From Bacteroidales bacterium (lineage in GTDB: Bacteria > Bacteroidota > Bacteroidia > Bacteroidales > Bacteroidaceae), in the NCBI GenBank assembly GCA_029218405.1, contig JAQXRG010000145.1:1-51239 (forward strand): DNA of 51,239 bases. Reading direction: 5' to 3'. The notes beneath the pieces were generated by a model. The model was given only the letters and a program-made list of their open reading frames with translations. It was not told where the DNA came from and ran no database searches. Made by a program: the position numbers and the translations under genes. Each line of letters begins with the position of its first letter. The stretch's first letter is position 1. Of this stretch, positions 41,734 to 50,424 are shown piece after piece.

Positions 41734-42651
41734 TCATTTCACCGCCTTCCGGTTGCGCGGATGGTGCTCCAGAATCTCCTCGCGGAGGCGGCTGCGGTCG
41801 ATGTGGGTATAGATTTCGGTGGTGCCGATGTCCTCGTGTCCCAGCATGCACTGGATGGCCCGCAGGTTGGCCCCTCCCTCCAGCAGGTGGGTGGCGAACG
41901 AGTGGCGGAAGGTATGCGGACTGATGGTCTTCTTCAGCCCGATTGCGGCCGCCAGCTCCTTGATGAAGTGGAACACCATGATGCGCGAGATGTTCTTCCC
42001 GAAGCGGCTGATAAAGACGTAGTCCTCGTAGCCAGGACGGATGAGCCCCTCGTCGCGGATGGGCAGGTAAGCGGTAATCTCCTGGACGGCCCGCGGCGAG
42101 ATGGGCACCAGCCGCTGCTTGCCGCCCTTGCCTTCCACCTTCACGAACCCCTCCTGCAGGTACAGGTCGGAGAGCTTCAGTCCGCACAGCTCGGACACCC
42201 GCAGCCCGCAGCTGTAGAGGGTCTCCACGATGGCCCGGTTGCGCTGTCCCTCACGAGTGGACAGGTCGATGGCGGCCAGCAGCGCGTCAATCTCTTCCAC
42301 CGCCAGCACCTCGGGCAAGTGCAGGCCCAGCTTGGGCGACTCCAGCAGCTCGGTGGGGTCCTGGTCGAGGAAGCCGTCGACGACCAAGAAGCGGTAGAAC
42401 GAGCGGATGCCCGACAGGATGCGGGCCTGCGAGCGGGGCTGGATGCCGATGTCGTGCAGGCCGGCGGCGAACTGCTCCAGCTGGCCGACCGTGACATCCA
42501 GGAAATGGATGCCTTCCAGCGTGAGATAGGCATACAGCTTGTCAAGGTCGGCCAGGTAGGCCTCCACCGTATTGTCCGACAAACCCTTCTCCAACCGGAG
42601 GTACTGCCTATACTTTATTATAATCTTTCGATAATTCTCGTGAGGTTTCAT
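41734..42651 (-). CDS. xerD: Tyrosine recombinase XerD
   Basis: The 305-residue protein is a Xer recombinase that resolves chromosome dimers at dif with its partner XerC. It has a SAM-like N-terminal core-binding domain (about 10-95) and the catalytic domain with the full set R151, K175, H246-x-x-R249, H272 and the nucleophile Y281. Length and C-terminus are typical of chromosomal Xer and not of integrases. It is divergent from aroQ, 68 bp apart, and not part of a mobile element. Confidence 0.95.
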   Translation of the reverse strand: MKPHENYRKIIIKYRQYLRLEKGLSDNTVEAYLADLDKLYAYLTLEGIHFLDVTVGQLEQFAAGLHDIGIQPRSQARILSGIRSFYRFLVVDGFLDQDPTELLESPKLGLHLPEVLAVEEIDALLAAIDLSTREGQRNRAIVETLYSCGLRVSELCGLKLSDLYLQEGFVKVEGKGGKQRLVPISPRAVQEITAYLPIRDEGLIRPGYEDYVFISRFGKNISRIMVFHFIKELAAAIGLKKTISPHTFRHSFATHLLEGGANLRAIQCMLGHEDIGTTEIYTHIDRSRLREEILEHHPRNRKAVK

Positions 42652-42661
42652 TTCTTTTTCG

Positions 42662-42669
42662 TATCTTTG
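42662..42669 (+). promoter_or_regulatory. -7 element of the aroQ-pyk operon
   Basis: TATCTTTG matches TAnnTTTG exactly, 50 bp before the aroQ ATG. Confidence 0.6.
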
Positions 42670-42719
42670 CGACCAGTTTCACCACAAAGATAGAAAATAG
42701 AATTGATTCACGAAAGCAT

Positions 42720-43151
42720 ATGAGAATACAAATCATCAATGGCCCCAACATCAACCTGCTGGGGAAACGAGAGCCCTCCATCTACGGGGCAGTGTCGTTC
42801 GAAGACTATCTGCAGACGCTCAAAGCCCGCTACCCGGAGGTGGAAATCAGCTACTACCAATCGAACGTGGAAGGCGAGATGATCAACAAGATTCATGAGG
42901 TGGGATTCGAGTACGACGGCATCATCCTCAACGCAGGCGCCTATACCCACACCTCCATCGCCCTGCAGGACGCGCTCCGGGCAGTGACCACACCGGCCAT
43001 CGAGGTACACATCTCCAACGTCCACCAGCGCGAAGAGTTCCGCCACAAGTCCCTCATCGCCCGGGCCTGCCGGGGAGTGATCTGCGGCTTCGGACTCGAC
43101 TCTTACCGGCTGGCGCTGGAAGCGTTCCTGGCTTCGGACCGACACGAATGA
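42720..43151 (+). CDS. aroQ: Type II 3-dehydroquinate dehydratase
   Basis: The 143-residue shikimate-pathway enzyme begins MRIQIINGPNINLLGKREPSIYG, with the catalytic Tyr 22 in the flexible loop. It keeps the NAGAYTHTS motif and the EVHISNVHQREEFRH block with the catalytic His. Normal length for the dodecameric class. It is first in a rightward run with pyk 37 bp downstream. Confidence 0.97.
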   Translation: MRIQIINGPNINLLGKREPSIYGAVSFEDYLQTLKARYPEVEISYYQSNVEGEMINKIHEVGFEYDGIILNAGAYTHTSIALQDALRAVTTPAIEVHISNVHQREEFRHKSLIARACRGVICGFGLDSYRLALEAFLASDRHE

Positions 43152-43188
43152 CGCATACAACTAACCAGATTTAATAGATACTACAACT

Positions 43189-44643
43189 ATGATGCTAAAA
43201 AAGACCAAAATCGTCGCATCCATCTCTGACTTGCGCTGCGACGTAGATTTTATCCGCGACCTGTTCAACGCTGGCATGAACGTAGTGCGTATGAACACCG
43301 CCCATGCCAACCGTGAAGGCTTCGAGACCCTCATCCGCAACGTGCGCGAGGTGTCGAACCGCATCGGCATCCTGATGGACACCAAAGGACCCGAAGTGCG
43401 CACCACGGCCTGCGCCGAAGGCCCCATCGACTATAAGACCGGCGAGACCGTCCGCATCATCGGCGCTCCGGAACAGGCCACGACCCGCGCATGCATCTGC
43501 GTGACCTATCCCTACTTCGTCAACGACCTGTCTGTCGGCGCCCGCGTCCTCATCGACGACGGCGACCTGGAGCTGAAGGTGGTGGAGAAGGACGACTGCG
43601 GACTGGTGTGCGAGGTCTGCAACGACGCCACCCTGGGCAACCGCAAGAGCGTGAACGTGCCGGGCGTGCGCATCAACCTGCCCTCGCTGACCGAGAAGGA
43701 CCGCAACAACATCCTCTACGCCATCGAGAAGGACATCGACTTCATCGCCCACTCGTTCGTGCGCAACCGCCAGGACGTGCTCGACATCCGGGAGATACTG
43801 GACGAGCACCACAGCGACATCAAGATCATCGCCAAGATTGAGAACCAGGAGGGTGTGGACAACATCGACGAGATTCTCGAAGTGGCCGACGGCGTGATGG
43901 TGGCCCGTGGCGACCTCGGCATCGAGGTGGCCCAGGAACGCATCCCGGGCATCCAACGGCTGCTCATCAAGAAGTGCATCCTGGCCCGGAAGCCCGTCAT
44001 CGTGGCTACCCAGATGCTGCACACCATGATTAACAACCCTCGTCCCACCCGCGCTGAGGTGACCGACATCGCCAACGCCATCTACTACCGCACCGACGCG
44101 CTGATGCTGAGCGGCGAGACGGCCTACGGCAAATACCCCATCGAGGCGGTGAAGACCATGACGCAAATCGCCGCCCAGGCCGAGAAGGACAAGATGCAGG
44201 AGAACGACATCCCCATCCCCCTGACCCCCGGGAATACCGACGTGACCAGCTTCCTGGCCAAGCAGGCCGTAGCGGCCACCGACCTGATGCCCATCCGCGC
44301 CATCATCACCGACAGCTTCAGCGGACGCACCGCCCGCAGCCTCGCCGCCTTCCGCGGCAAGTACCCGGTGCTGGCCATCTGCTACAAGGAGAAGACCCTG
44401 CGCCACCTGGCCCTGTCGTACGGCGTAGAGGCCATCTACATGCCGGAGAAGGCCAACGGACAGGCGTACTACTGCGCCGCCCTGCGCAAGCTCATGGCCG
44501 ACGGCGTGCTGGGAGGAAAGGACATGGTGGCCTACCTGAGCGGCGGCAGGGCCCGCACCTCGTTCCTCGAAATCAACCAGGTGGACGACGCGCTGAACCA
44601 CGAGAAGGATTATGTGCTGCCCAACAACAACCGATACCTGTAA
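43189..44643 (+). CDS. pyk: Pyruvate kinase
   Basis: The 484-residue glycolytic enzyme transfers phosphate from PEP to ADP. It has the TIM-barrel A domain with MNTAHANREG, the B domain (about 75-165) with ILIDDGDLEL, the signature IIAKIENQEGVDNIDEIL that holds the catalytic Lys, and VARGDLGIEV that binds metal. A C-terminal domain (about 340-484) completes it. The ATG at 43189 gives the usual start. It is followed 3 bp later by a methyltransferase gene. The long antisense frame under it is not a gene. Confidence 0.97.
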   Translation: MMLKKTKIVASISDLRCDVDFIRDLFNAGMNVVRMNTAHANREGFETLIRNVREVSNRIGILMDTKGPEVRTTACAEGPIDYKTGETVRIIGAPEQATTRACICVTYPYFVNDLSVGARVLIDDGDLELKVVEKDDCGLVCEVCNDATLGNRKSVNVPGVRINLPSLTEKDRNNILYAIEKDIDFIAHSFVRNRQDVLDIREILDEHHSDIKIIAKIENQEGVDNIDEILEVADGVMVARGDLGIEVAQERIPGIQRLLIKKCILARKPVIVATQMLHTMINNPRPTRAEVTDIANAIYYRTDALMLSGETAYGKYPIEAVKTMTQIAAQAEKDKMQENDIPIPLTPGNTDVTSFLAKQAVAATDLMPIRAIITDSFSGRTARSLAAFRGKYPVLAICYKEKTLRHLALSYGVEAIYMPEKANGQAYYCAALRKLMADGVLGGKDMVAYLSGGRARTSFLEINQVDDALNHEKDYVLPNNNRYL

Positions 44644-44646
44644 GCG

Positions 44647-45291
44647 ATGAAAGAGACCGACGCGCTGGACGCATACATACTCCGCCACATCGACCCCGAA
44701 AGTGACTACCTCAAGGCCTTGTTCCGGGCGACGCACGTACAGCTGCTGCGCCCCCGCATGGCCTCGGGGCACCTGCAGGGCCGGATACTGAAGATGTTCG
44801 TGCAGATGATACGGCCGCGACAGGTGCTGGAAATCGGCACCTACAGCGGCTACTCCGCCCTCTGCCTCGCCGAAGGCCTGGAAGAGGGAGCCCTGCTCCA
44901 CACCTTCGAGATCAACGACGAACAGGAGGACTTCACCCGTCCGTGGTTGGAGGGCTCTCCGTACGCCGACCGCATCCGCTTCTACATCGGCGACGCGCTG
45001 CAGATGGTGCCGCAGACGGGCATCACCTTCGACCTCGTCTTCATCGACGGCAACAAGCGCTACTACACCGACTACTACGAGATGGCACTGCGCCAGCTGC
45101 GACCGGGCGGCTACATCATCGCCGACAACACCCTCTGGGACGGGCACGTGCTGGAGACCGACACGCCGGCCAGCGACACGCAGACCCTCGGCATCAAGGC
45201 GTTCAACGACCTTGTGGCTACCGACACGCGGGTGGAGACCGTCATCCTCCCCCTGCGTGACGGACTGACCATCCTGAGAAAGAAAGACTAA
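44647..45291 (+). CDS. Class I SAM-dependent O-methyltransferase (caffeoyl-CoA OMT type)
   Basis: The 214-residue cytoplasmic protein matches the metal-dependent O-methyltransferase family. It has the SAM motif LEIGTYSGYSAL (about 60-71), the metal-binding FIDGNKRYYTDYYE, and ADNTLWDG (about 160-167). Substrate is unknown. It begins 3 bp after pyk and ends 26 bp before rbfA, an order found in Bacteroidales, and is probably co-transcribed with both. Confidence 0.92.
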   Translation: MKETDALDAYILRHIDPESDYLKALFRATHVQLLRPRMASGHLQGRILKMFVQMIRPRQVLEIGTYSGYSALCLAEGLEEGALLHTFEINDEQEDFTRPWLEGSPYADRIRFYIGDALQMVPQTGITFDLVFIDGNKRYYTDYYEMALRQLRPGGYIIADNTLWDGHVLETDTPASDTQTLGIKAFNDLVATDTRVETVILPLRDGLTILRKKD

Positions 45292-45317
45292 CGCTATCGA
45301 ATCATAAAACAAGAATT

Positions 45318-45653
45318 ATGGAAACAACCAGACAGAACAAAATCGCCCGCCTCATCCAGAAGGAACTGAGCGAAATCTTCCTGCTACAGACCAAGTCCAT
45401 GCACGGCGTGCTGGTATCGGTCAGCATCGTCCGCATCAGCCCCGACATGAGCTATGCCCGTGCCTACCTGAGCGTCTTCCCCTCCGAACGGAGCGAGGAA
45501 ATCGTGAAGAACATCAACGCCAACATGAAGTCCATCCGCTACGAGCTGGGCAACCGCCTCCGCTTCCAGCTGCGCATCATCCCGGAACTGAAGTTCTTCG
45601 TGGACGACTCGCTGGACTATGCCGCCCACATCGATGAACTGCTGAAGAAATAA
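45318..45653 (+). CDS. rbfA: 30S ribosome-binding factor A
   Basis: The 111-residue KH-fold protein helps mature the 5' end of 16S rRNA and is needed at low temperature. It shows the typical QNKIARLIQKELSEIF start, VSIVRISPDMSYARAYLSVFP and the C-terminal RIIPELKFFVDDSLDYAAHIDELL. Normal length. The following permease begins 12 bp later. Confidence 0.95.
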   Translation: METTRQNKIARLIQKELSEIFLLQTKSMHGVLVSVSIVRISPDMSYARAYLSVFPSERSEEIVKNINANMKSIRYELGNRLRFQLRIIPELKFFVDDSLDYAAHIDELLKK

Positions 45654-45665
45654 GCGCCCGCCGAC

Positions 45666-46901
45666 ATGAACTTCCCCTTCTACATCGCCTGCCGCTACCT
45701 GTTCTCGAAGAAGTCGCACAACGCCATCAACGTGATTTCGGCCCTCTCGGTCTGTGGGGTGGCCCTCGCCACGCTGGCATTAGTGTGCACCCTGTCCGTC
45801 TTCAACGGGTTCCAGGACCTCGTGGCCACCTTCTTCACGGCCTTCGACCCGGAGCTGAAGATTACGGCAGTGGAGGGAAAGGTGTTCGACGGGCAGGACC
45901 CTGCCGTGCGCCAGCTGCGCGACTGGCCCGAAGTGGCGGTCTTCTCCGAATCGGTGGAGGACAACGCCATGGTGCAGTACCAGGACCGCCAGGCCATGGT
46001 AGTCATCAAGGGGGTGGAGGACAACTTCGACCAGTTGACCCCCATTGACAGCATCCTGTTCGGACGGGGCGAGCCAACCCTCCACGACGAGGTGGCCCAG
46101 TATGCCATCCCCGGCATCCAGCTGCTGGCCACGTTGGGCACCAGCGTCCGCTTCCTCGACCCGCTGGAGGTATATGCCCCTAAGCGGGGAGCGAAGGTCA
46201 ACCTGGCCAATCCGGCCGCGAGCTTTACCACCGGCTCCCTCTTCTCCTCCGGACTGGTGTTCGCTGTCAACCAGGAGAAATACGACGCCTCGTACCTCCT
46301 GACCTCCATCGGCTTCGCCCGCCGGCTGTTCCAATACACCACGGAGGTCAGCTCCATCGGCCTGCGGCTGCAGCCCGGCACCGACACCGATGCCCTTCAG
46401 CGGCGCATCCAGCAAGCCGTCGGCCATAAATATAAGGTGGAGAACCGCTACGAACAGCAGGCGGACACCTACCGCATCATGGAGATCGAGAAACTCATCT
46501 CCTACCTTTTCCTGACCTTTATCCTGGCCGTCGCCTGCTTCAATGTCATCGGCTCCCTCTCGATGCTGATCATCGACAAGCGCGACGATGTGGGCACCCT
46601 GCGCAACCTGGGTGCCAGCGACCGGCAGATTACCCGTATCTTCCTGTTCGAAGGCCGCATGATTTCGTTCTTCGGCGCCGCCGTCGGCATCGTCCTCGGC
46701 CTGCTGCTCTGCTGGCTGCAACAGACCTACGGACTCATCTCGCTGGGCGACAGCGGTGCCTTTGTGGTCGATGCCTACCCGGTCAGTGTCCATGCCTCCG
46801 ACGTGGTGCTGGTCTTCGTCACCGTGCTCGTGGTCGGCTTCCTGTCCGTGTGGTATCCGGTGCGGTATCTCAGCAAGCGGCTGCTGGACAAGCGGCAATA
46901 A
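45666..46901 (+). CDS. LolC/LolE-type ABC transporter permease
   Basis: The 411-residue inner-membrane protein begins with the LolC/E motif FYIACRYLFSKKSHNAINVIS. It has one TM helix near the N-terminus (about 22-45), a periplasmic MacB_PCD-like domain (about 50-265) and three TM helices (about 280-400) of the FtsX type. Such permeases release outer-membrane lipoproteins to the carrier LolA. No ATPase gene adjoins, so the partner is encoded elsewhere. It is the last gene of the aroQ-pyk run and converges with the Rpn gene after 3 bp. Confidence 0.9.
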   Translation: MNFPFYIACRYLFSKKSHNAINVISALSVCGVALATLALVCTLSVFNGFQDLVATFFTAFDPELKITAVEGKVFDGQDPAVRQLRDWPEVAVFSESVEDNAMVQYQDRQAMVVIKGVEDNFDQLTPIDSILFGRGEPTLHDEVAQYAIPGIQLLATLGTSVRFLDPLEVYAPKRGAKVNLANPAASFTTGSLFSSGLVFAVNQEKYDASYLLTSIGFARRLFQYTTEVSSIGLRLQPGTDTDALQRRIQQAVGHKYKVENRYEQQADTYRIMEIEKLISYLFLTFILAVACFNVIGSLSMLIIDKRDDVGTLRNLGASDRQITRIFLFEGRMISFFGAAVGIVLGLLLCWLQQTYGLISLGDSGAFVVDAYPVSVHASDVVLVFVTVLVVGFLSVWYPVRYLSKRLLDKRQ

Positions 46902-46904
46902 AGC

Positions 46905-47870
46905 TTATAGGGCCTCTATCTCTTCAAGAGACAGGCCGGTAGATTGGGCAATGATGCTTGGAGGTATATTGTTTTGTTTCAATGTACGGGCAATCGACAG
47001 CGTTTGTTGCCTTTTTCCTTCTTCTCGGCCTTGTTCTATCCCTTGCTTTATTCCTTGCTCTATTCCTTGCTTTATCCCTTGCTCTATTCCTTGTTCTATT
47101 CCTTGTTCTATTCCTTGTTTAATACCTTTTTCTATTCCTATTTTAAGTCCTATTTCTTTCCCTTCTTCTATGGAAGCCTCGTGCACGCTCAGTGCGGTGC
47201 GATAAGCATTGAGGCTTTTCCAATACAGTTCGTGCTCTTCCTCGTTGAGAGAAGATACACTGGCTATCTCTTCGAGTTTCTCAAAGACGGCTTTCCGTGC
47301 TTTGAAAGGCATTCTTTGCAGTGTTTCCATATTCTTTAAAGTATAAATCCAACGTTCAAAATTTGTTTCACAGTCTTCCTCTTCCTTCTTGAAGACAGGC
47401 AGGGCGAGAAAAATCTGGCGCATCTTATCCGTGAACAGTTTACCGGTTTCGCGGTCAGCGAGGATGACATCCGTACGGAACTGAACATTATCCTTGAGCA
47501 GAAAGTTCATGAAGAATACGCCATAGACGGCCTTAATATCGAAATTCCATAAACATCCTACCTGTCCTTGCCGCGCAACGGCATGCGACAGGTAGAACAA
47601 CGCACGTTCCTTGAAATGTATTTGCGACTTGTTCTGCATTTCCACGATGATTTTTTCACCCGTGTCCGTGGTGCAATAGATGTCATATATCAGCGCACGC
47701 GCATCTTCCCATTCAGGCAGTTGTTCGTTGTTCAGGAAGGTGAGGTCGGTTATCACGCGCTCGCCTTCCAGCAGGTCGTTCAGGAAATCTATCAGCAGGT
47801 CTTTGGATAGCTCCTGACCGAAAATCTTTTTGAATCCGTAATCGGTGAACGGATTGATATACTTTCCCAT
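46905..47870 (-). CDS. Rpn family recombination-promoting nuclease/PD-(D/E)XK transposase-like protein
   Basis: The 321-residue protein begins NPFTDYGFKKIFG, the start of the Rpn/DUF4351-type nuclease family. The catalytic PD-(D/E)XK core is at about residues 60-82 (Asp in IYDIYC and Glu-x-Gln in VEMQNKS). Rpn proteins are DNA nucleases that stimulate RecA-independent recombination and are often numerous in Bacteroides genomes. The C-terminal region (about 243-287) is a run of GI(E/K)Q tetrapeptide repeats followed by a short tail LSIARTLKQNNIPPSIIAQSTGL with an HTH-like look. It stands between the LolC/E gene and AT-rich DNA. Confidence 0.9.
   Translation of the reverse strand: MGKYINPFTDYGFKKIFGQELSKDLLIDFLNDLLEGERVITDLTFLNNEQLPEWEDARALIYDIYCTTDTGEKIIVEMQNKSQIHFKERALFYLSHAVARQGQVGCLWNFDIKAVYGVFFMNFLLKDNVQFRTDVILADRETGKLFTDKMRQIFLALPVFKKEEEDCETNFERWIYTLKNMETLQRMPFKARKAVFEKLEEIASVSSLNEEEHELYWKSLNAYRTALSVHEASIEEGKEIGLKIGIEKGIKQGIEQGIEQGIEQGIKQGIEQGIKQGIEQGREEGKRQQTLSIARTLKQNNIPPSIIAQSTGLSLEEIEAL
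47020..47145. repeat. 12-bp tandem repeats in the Rpn gene (GIEQ/GIKQ)
   Basis: On the plus strand the units read TTGCTCTATTCC, TTGCTTTATTCC and TTGTTCTATTCC, about ten copies, each encoding four residues. The repeat length is a multiple of three, so copy-number changes keep the frame. Confidence 0.85.
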
Positions 47871-47902
47871 AATGTTGCAGCTCTTTTAATCAGAATTTCC
47901 GC

Positions 47903-47910
47903 AAATGTAG
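47903..47910 (-). promoter_or_regulatory. -7 element of the Rpn gene
   Basis: The minus strand reads TACATTTG, a full match to TAnnTTTG, 32 bp before the start. Confidence 0.6.
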
Positions 47911-48421
47911 ATAAAATCCGTGAGATTCTACTCCAGCAAGACAAAGAAAAAGATTTTTCTTTTACAGACAAGGATTGGGAACTATTCGGAGTGCACTGTC
48001 CGGATGGACATTCACCCATGTTTCCGCCTCTGCCAAGCCGGGAGGAAAAGATATCGTCAGTTTGTTCGGTGCAAAGTTCGCATTTTTACGGGAAATAGGC
48101 TTTTACCCTACACTATGATATTATACTATTGTAATATAGTTATTTAGATATACTTTGTACATTTGCGAGTAACATGATAGTAACATTTTGTGAGAAGTTG
48201 TTCAACAACTAAATAAAGCCATCTACTACAGCTTTCGTTTAGCGTGCAGATCTAAAAACATCTTGTTGTCAGATTGATTTCACTACAATTTTCGCCAGTA
48301 AAACATTGCAAAAGTGAAATATTTTCAATAAATCAGCTCAATATTTATTTATTTAACAATATATTCTCTTGTATCTGAATTATTTTATGCAACTTTGCGC
48401 CATAATAATAAATAATGTGTA
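47911..48421. other. AT-rich spacer upstream of the HTH gene
   Basis: About 510 bp without a convincing gene. A frame at 47900-48100 on the plus strand reads DKIREILLQQDKEKDFSF and on, but has no start codon and may be a remnant or chance. TACATTTG at 48158-48165 is a full -7 match with no gene close by. AGTTGTTCAACAACT (48196-48210) is a palindrome, and ATTTCACT/AGTGAAAT (48278-48285, 48314-48321) is a spaced inverted repeat. CAACTTTG at 48389-48396 is a weaker -7 box for the HTH gene. Confidence 0.45.
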
Positions 48422-48658
48422 ATGGCTGAGAACAAAAACTTAAACCGCATCAAAGTTGCATTGGCAGAAAAGCAAAAAACAAACAAGTGGCTTGCAGAGC
48501 AGCTGGATGTCAATCCTGCTACTGTAAGCAAATGGTGTACAAACTCATCACAGCCCTCACTTGACATGCTTGCAAGAATCTCAAAGGTTCTGGAGATGGA
48601 TTATACCGAACTCGTAAGGATCAAAAGATATACCAGTAGCGAGAATACTGATGCTTAG
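48422..48658 (+). CDS. Small XRE-family HTH regulator
   Basis: The 78-residue protein is a single Cro/CI-type helix-turn-helix: KVALAEKQKTNKWLAEQLDVNPATVSKWCTNSSQPS, with the recognition helix in NPATVSKW, followed by LDMLARISKVLEMDYTELV. No sensor domain is attached. It begins 26 bp before the AlbA_2-type gene on the same strand, a pairing often seen in mobile defence-type modules, and probably regulates it. The AT-rich composition differs from the backbone to the left. Confidence 0.88.
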   Translation: MAENKNLNRIKVALAEKQKTNKWLAEQLDVNPATVSKWCTNSSQPSLDMLARISKVLEMDYTELVRIKRYTSSENTDA

Positions 48659-48684
48659 GAAGCTCACCAAACAATAGAGACATT

Positions 48685-50346
48685 ATGACAGAATTAGAAC
48701 TGCAACAATATCTTCTGAAATACTACCCCAAGGAAGACGAGTTCTGCGAATGGAAGGAGTTCAAGAACCTTAAGAACGACTTTAACGGCAAAGAAAAGGA
48801 TGATGTCATTTCTTATGTTTCCGCTCTTTCCAATATGGAGGGTGGCTATCTTGTGATTGGTGTGGTTGATAAGACACTGGAGATAGTAGGAACAGATACT
48901 TACAACTACGATCTGACAAAAGCGCGATTAAGGTTGAAAGATCAATGCACCAATCTTCCAACAGAAGGATTAGCTGTGCAGGAATTCAAAACTGACGATA
49001 CGCACAAGACGGTCTGGGTTATAAACATCCCCAAGCACATGAAACGTCGCCCTGTCTATGCCCACAACAAAGCTTGGCAGAGAATAGACGACAGCTTGGT
49101 TGAAATGACGGATTCAAGACTAGAGACAATCCTTGAAGAGCGTGATGTAGTGTATGACTGGTCGGCTCAGGTTGTTGAAGGTGCAACTCTTGAGTGCCTT
49201 GATAAAGAAGCCATAAAACTGGCTCGTGAAGGTTACAAGCAGCGTTTCCCTCAATATTCAAAAGATTGTGACTTGTGGGATGACAGGGTGTTCCTAGACA
49301 AGGCAAATCTAACTATCGGCGGAAAAATCACGAATACCACGCTTCTACTTGTTGGTCGTGAGGAGGAGGCATATCGCTTAAATCATATCTCCCAGATTGT
49401 ATGGAAGTGTTTTCAAGATGGAGAGACCTTCGGTGACATCTACACCATTCCTTATATACGAAGCACGTCAAAACTGCTTGCGAGAATACGAAACTACAGG
49501 TTCAAAATATACCCAAAGAACTCGCTGATTCCTGCGGAAGTATGGAAGTATGATACAGAGAGCATTCTTGAAGGATTACACAATGCCATAGCACATCAGA
49601 ATTTTGAGAAAAGTTCTCGTATTATCGTTACTGAGGACAAGAACCAACTGACCTTCCGTAATGCCGGATGTTTCTTCGAGGGGAACTACAGTATGTACAT
49701 TACTGGCGAGAAGACACCTACCGACTACAGGAATCCAGCCTTGGTAAAGGCGATGGTAAATATCAAGATGATTGATTCACAAGGTTACGGAATCCACAAG
49801 ATGTTTGTGAGTCAGAAGGAGCGTTTTCTGCCAATGCCCGACTACGACAAGTCAACTTCAACAGAGACCATCCTTACAATGCCTGGTAATGTAATTGACG
49901 AGAACTACAGTCTCACACTTCTGGAGAATCAAGACATGTCACTGACTGATGCAGTCTTGCTTGACCGAGTACAAAAGGGATATGAAATCACAAAAGAGGC
50001 TGTTGCAATGCTTCGCAAGCGCCATTTGATAGAAGGACGTATACCTAATATCTATGTGTCAAAGAAAATTGCACAAGCTACGGATCAAAAGGTAGAATAC
50101 ACAAAGCACAAAGGACTTGACTCAAAGAAATGCGAGGCTTTCCTGCTTGATTCTCTAAAAGATCATGGCACTTTGAGTAAGGCTGAAATAGTTAAGTTGC
50201 TATTTGACCTTCTACCCGATCAGTTGACTGACAAACAGAAGGAATATAAGATTGAGAATATACTTAAAAAGCTAAGAATACAAGGGCTGATAAAAAATAA
50301 AACTGTTGGTGGAAACAAGTCAACATGGGCGCTCGTAAATCCATAA
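48685..50346 (+). CDS. AlbA_2 (Schlafen-like) ATP-binding protein
   Basis: The 553-residue protein has an N-terminal AlbA_2/divergent AAA domain (about 15-140: ECEWKEF-like start, NMEGGYLVIGVVD, WQRIDDS), a middle region, a GHKL ATPase-like C-terminal half with the N-box segment ILEGLHNAIAHQNF (about 295-308) and FRNAGCFFEG, then a winged-helix region (about 480-550). Proteins of this kind act as transcription regulators or in phage defence and are common in accessory islands; a precise role cannot be given. The last codons contain CGCTCGTAAA, an inverted copy of a motif repeated directly after the stop. Confidence 0.85.
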   Translation: MTELELQQYLLKYYPKEDEFCEWKEFKNLKNDFNGKEKDDVISYVSALSNMEGGYLVIGVVDKTLEIVGTDTYNYDLTKARLRLKDQCTNLPTEGLAVQEFKTDDTHKTVWVINIPKHMKRRPVYAHNKAWQRIDDSLVEMTDSRLETILEERDVVYDWSAQVVEGATLECLDKEAIKLAREGYKQRFPQYSKDCDLWDDRVFLDKANLTIGGKITNTTLLLVGREEEAYRLNHISQIVWKCFQDGETFGDIYTIPYIRSTSKLLARIRNYRFKIYPKNSLIPAEVWKYDTESILEGLHNAIAHQNFEKSSRIIVTEDKNQLTFRNAGCFFEGNYSMYITGEKTPTDYRNPALVKAMVNIKMIDSQGYGIHKMFVSQKERFLPMPDYDKSTSTETILTMPGNVIDENYSLTLLENQDMSLTDAVLLDRVQKGYEITKEAVAMLRKRHLIEGRIPNIYVSKKIAQATDQKVEYTKHKGLDSKKCEAFLLDSLKDHGTLSKAEIVKLLFDLLPDQLTDKQKEYKIENILKKLRIQGLIKNKTVGGNKSTWALVNP

Positions 50347-50391
50347 ATTTACCAGCGGTTTACGAGCGATTTTACGAGCGCTTTACGAGCG
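50330..50391. promoter_or_regulatory. Phased TTTACGAGCG repeats with one inverted copy
   Basis: TTTACGAGCG begins at 50359, 50371 and 50382, and a variant TTTACCAGCG at 50348, spacing 11, 12 and 11 bp. CGCTCGTAAA at 50330-50339, inside the end of the AlbA_2-type gene, is its exact reverse complement. The set lies between that gene's end and the response regulator start. It can be a stack of same-face binding sites or form alternative hairpins. Confidence 0.7.
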
Positions 50392-50424
50392 GTCATATCT
50401 GTTTTGGGTAATTTGAAAACAAAG

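Noticed and set aside
41734..42651. xerD as a phage or transposon integrase
   Set aside because: Length, motifs and neighbours (aroQ-pyk run) are those of the chromosomal dimer-resolution recombinase; no att repeats or mobile genes adjoin.
43195..45312. Very long open frame (705 codons) on the minus strand across pyk and the methyltransferase
   Set aside because: It is antisense to two clear genes, has low-complexity His/Val/Asp-rich composition, and follows from their GC-rich third positions.
47900..48100. Small plus-strand gene (about 60 codons) upstream of the AT-rich island
   Set aside because: It reads smoothly but has no start codon, and its beginning overlaps the Rpn promoter; kept only as a possible remnant.
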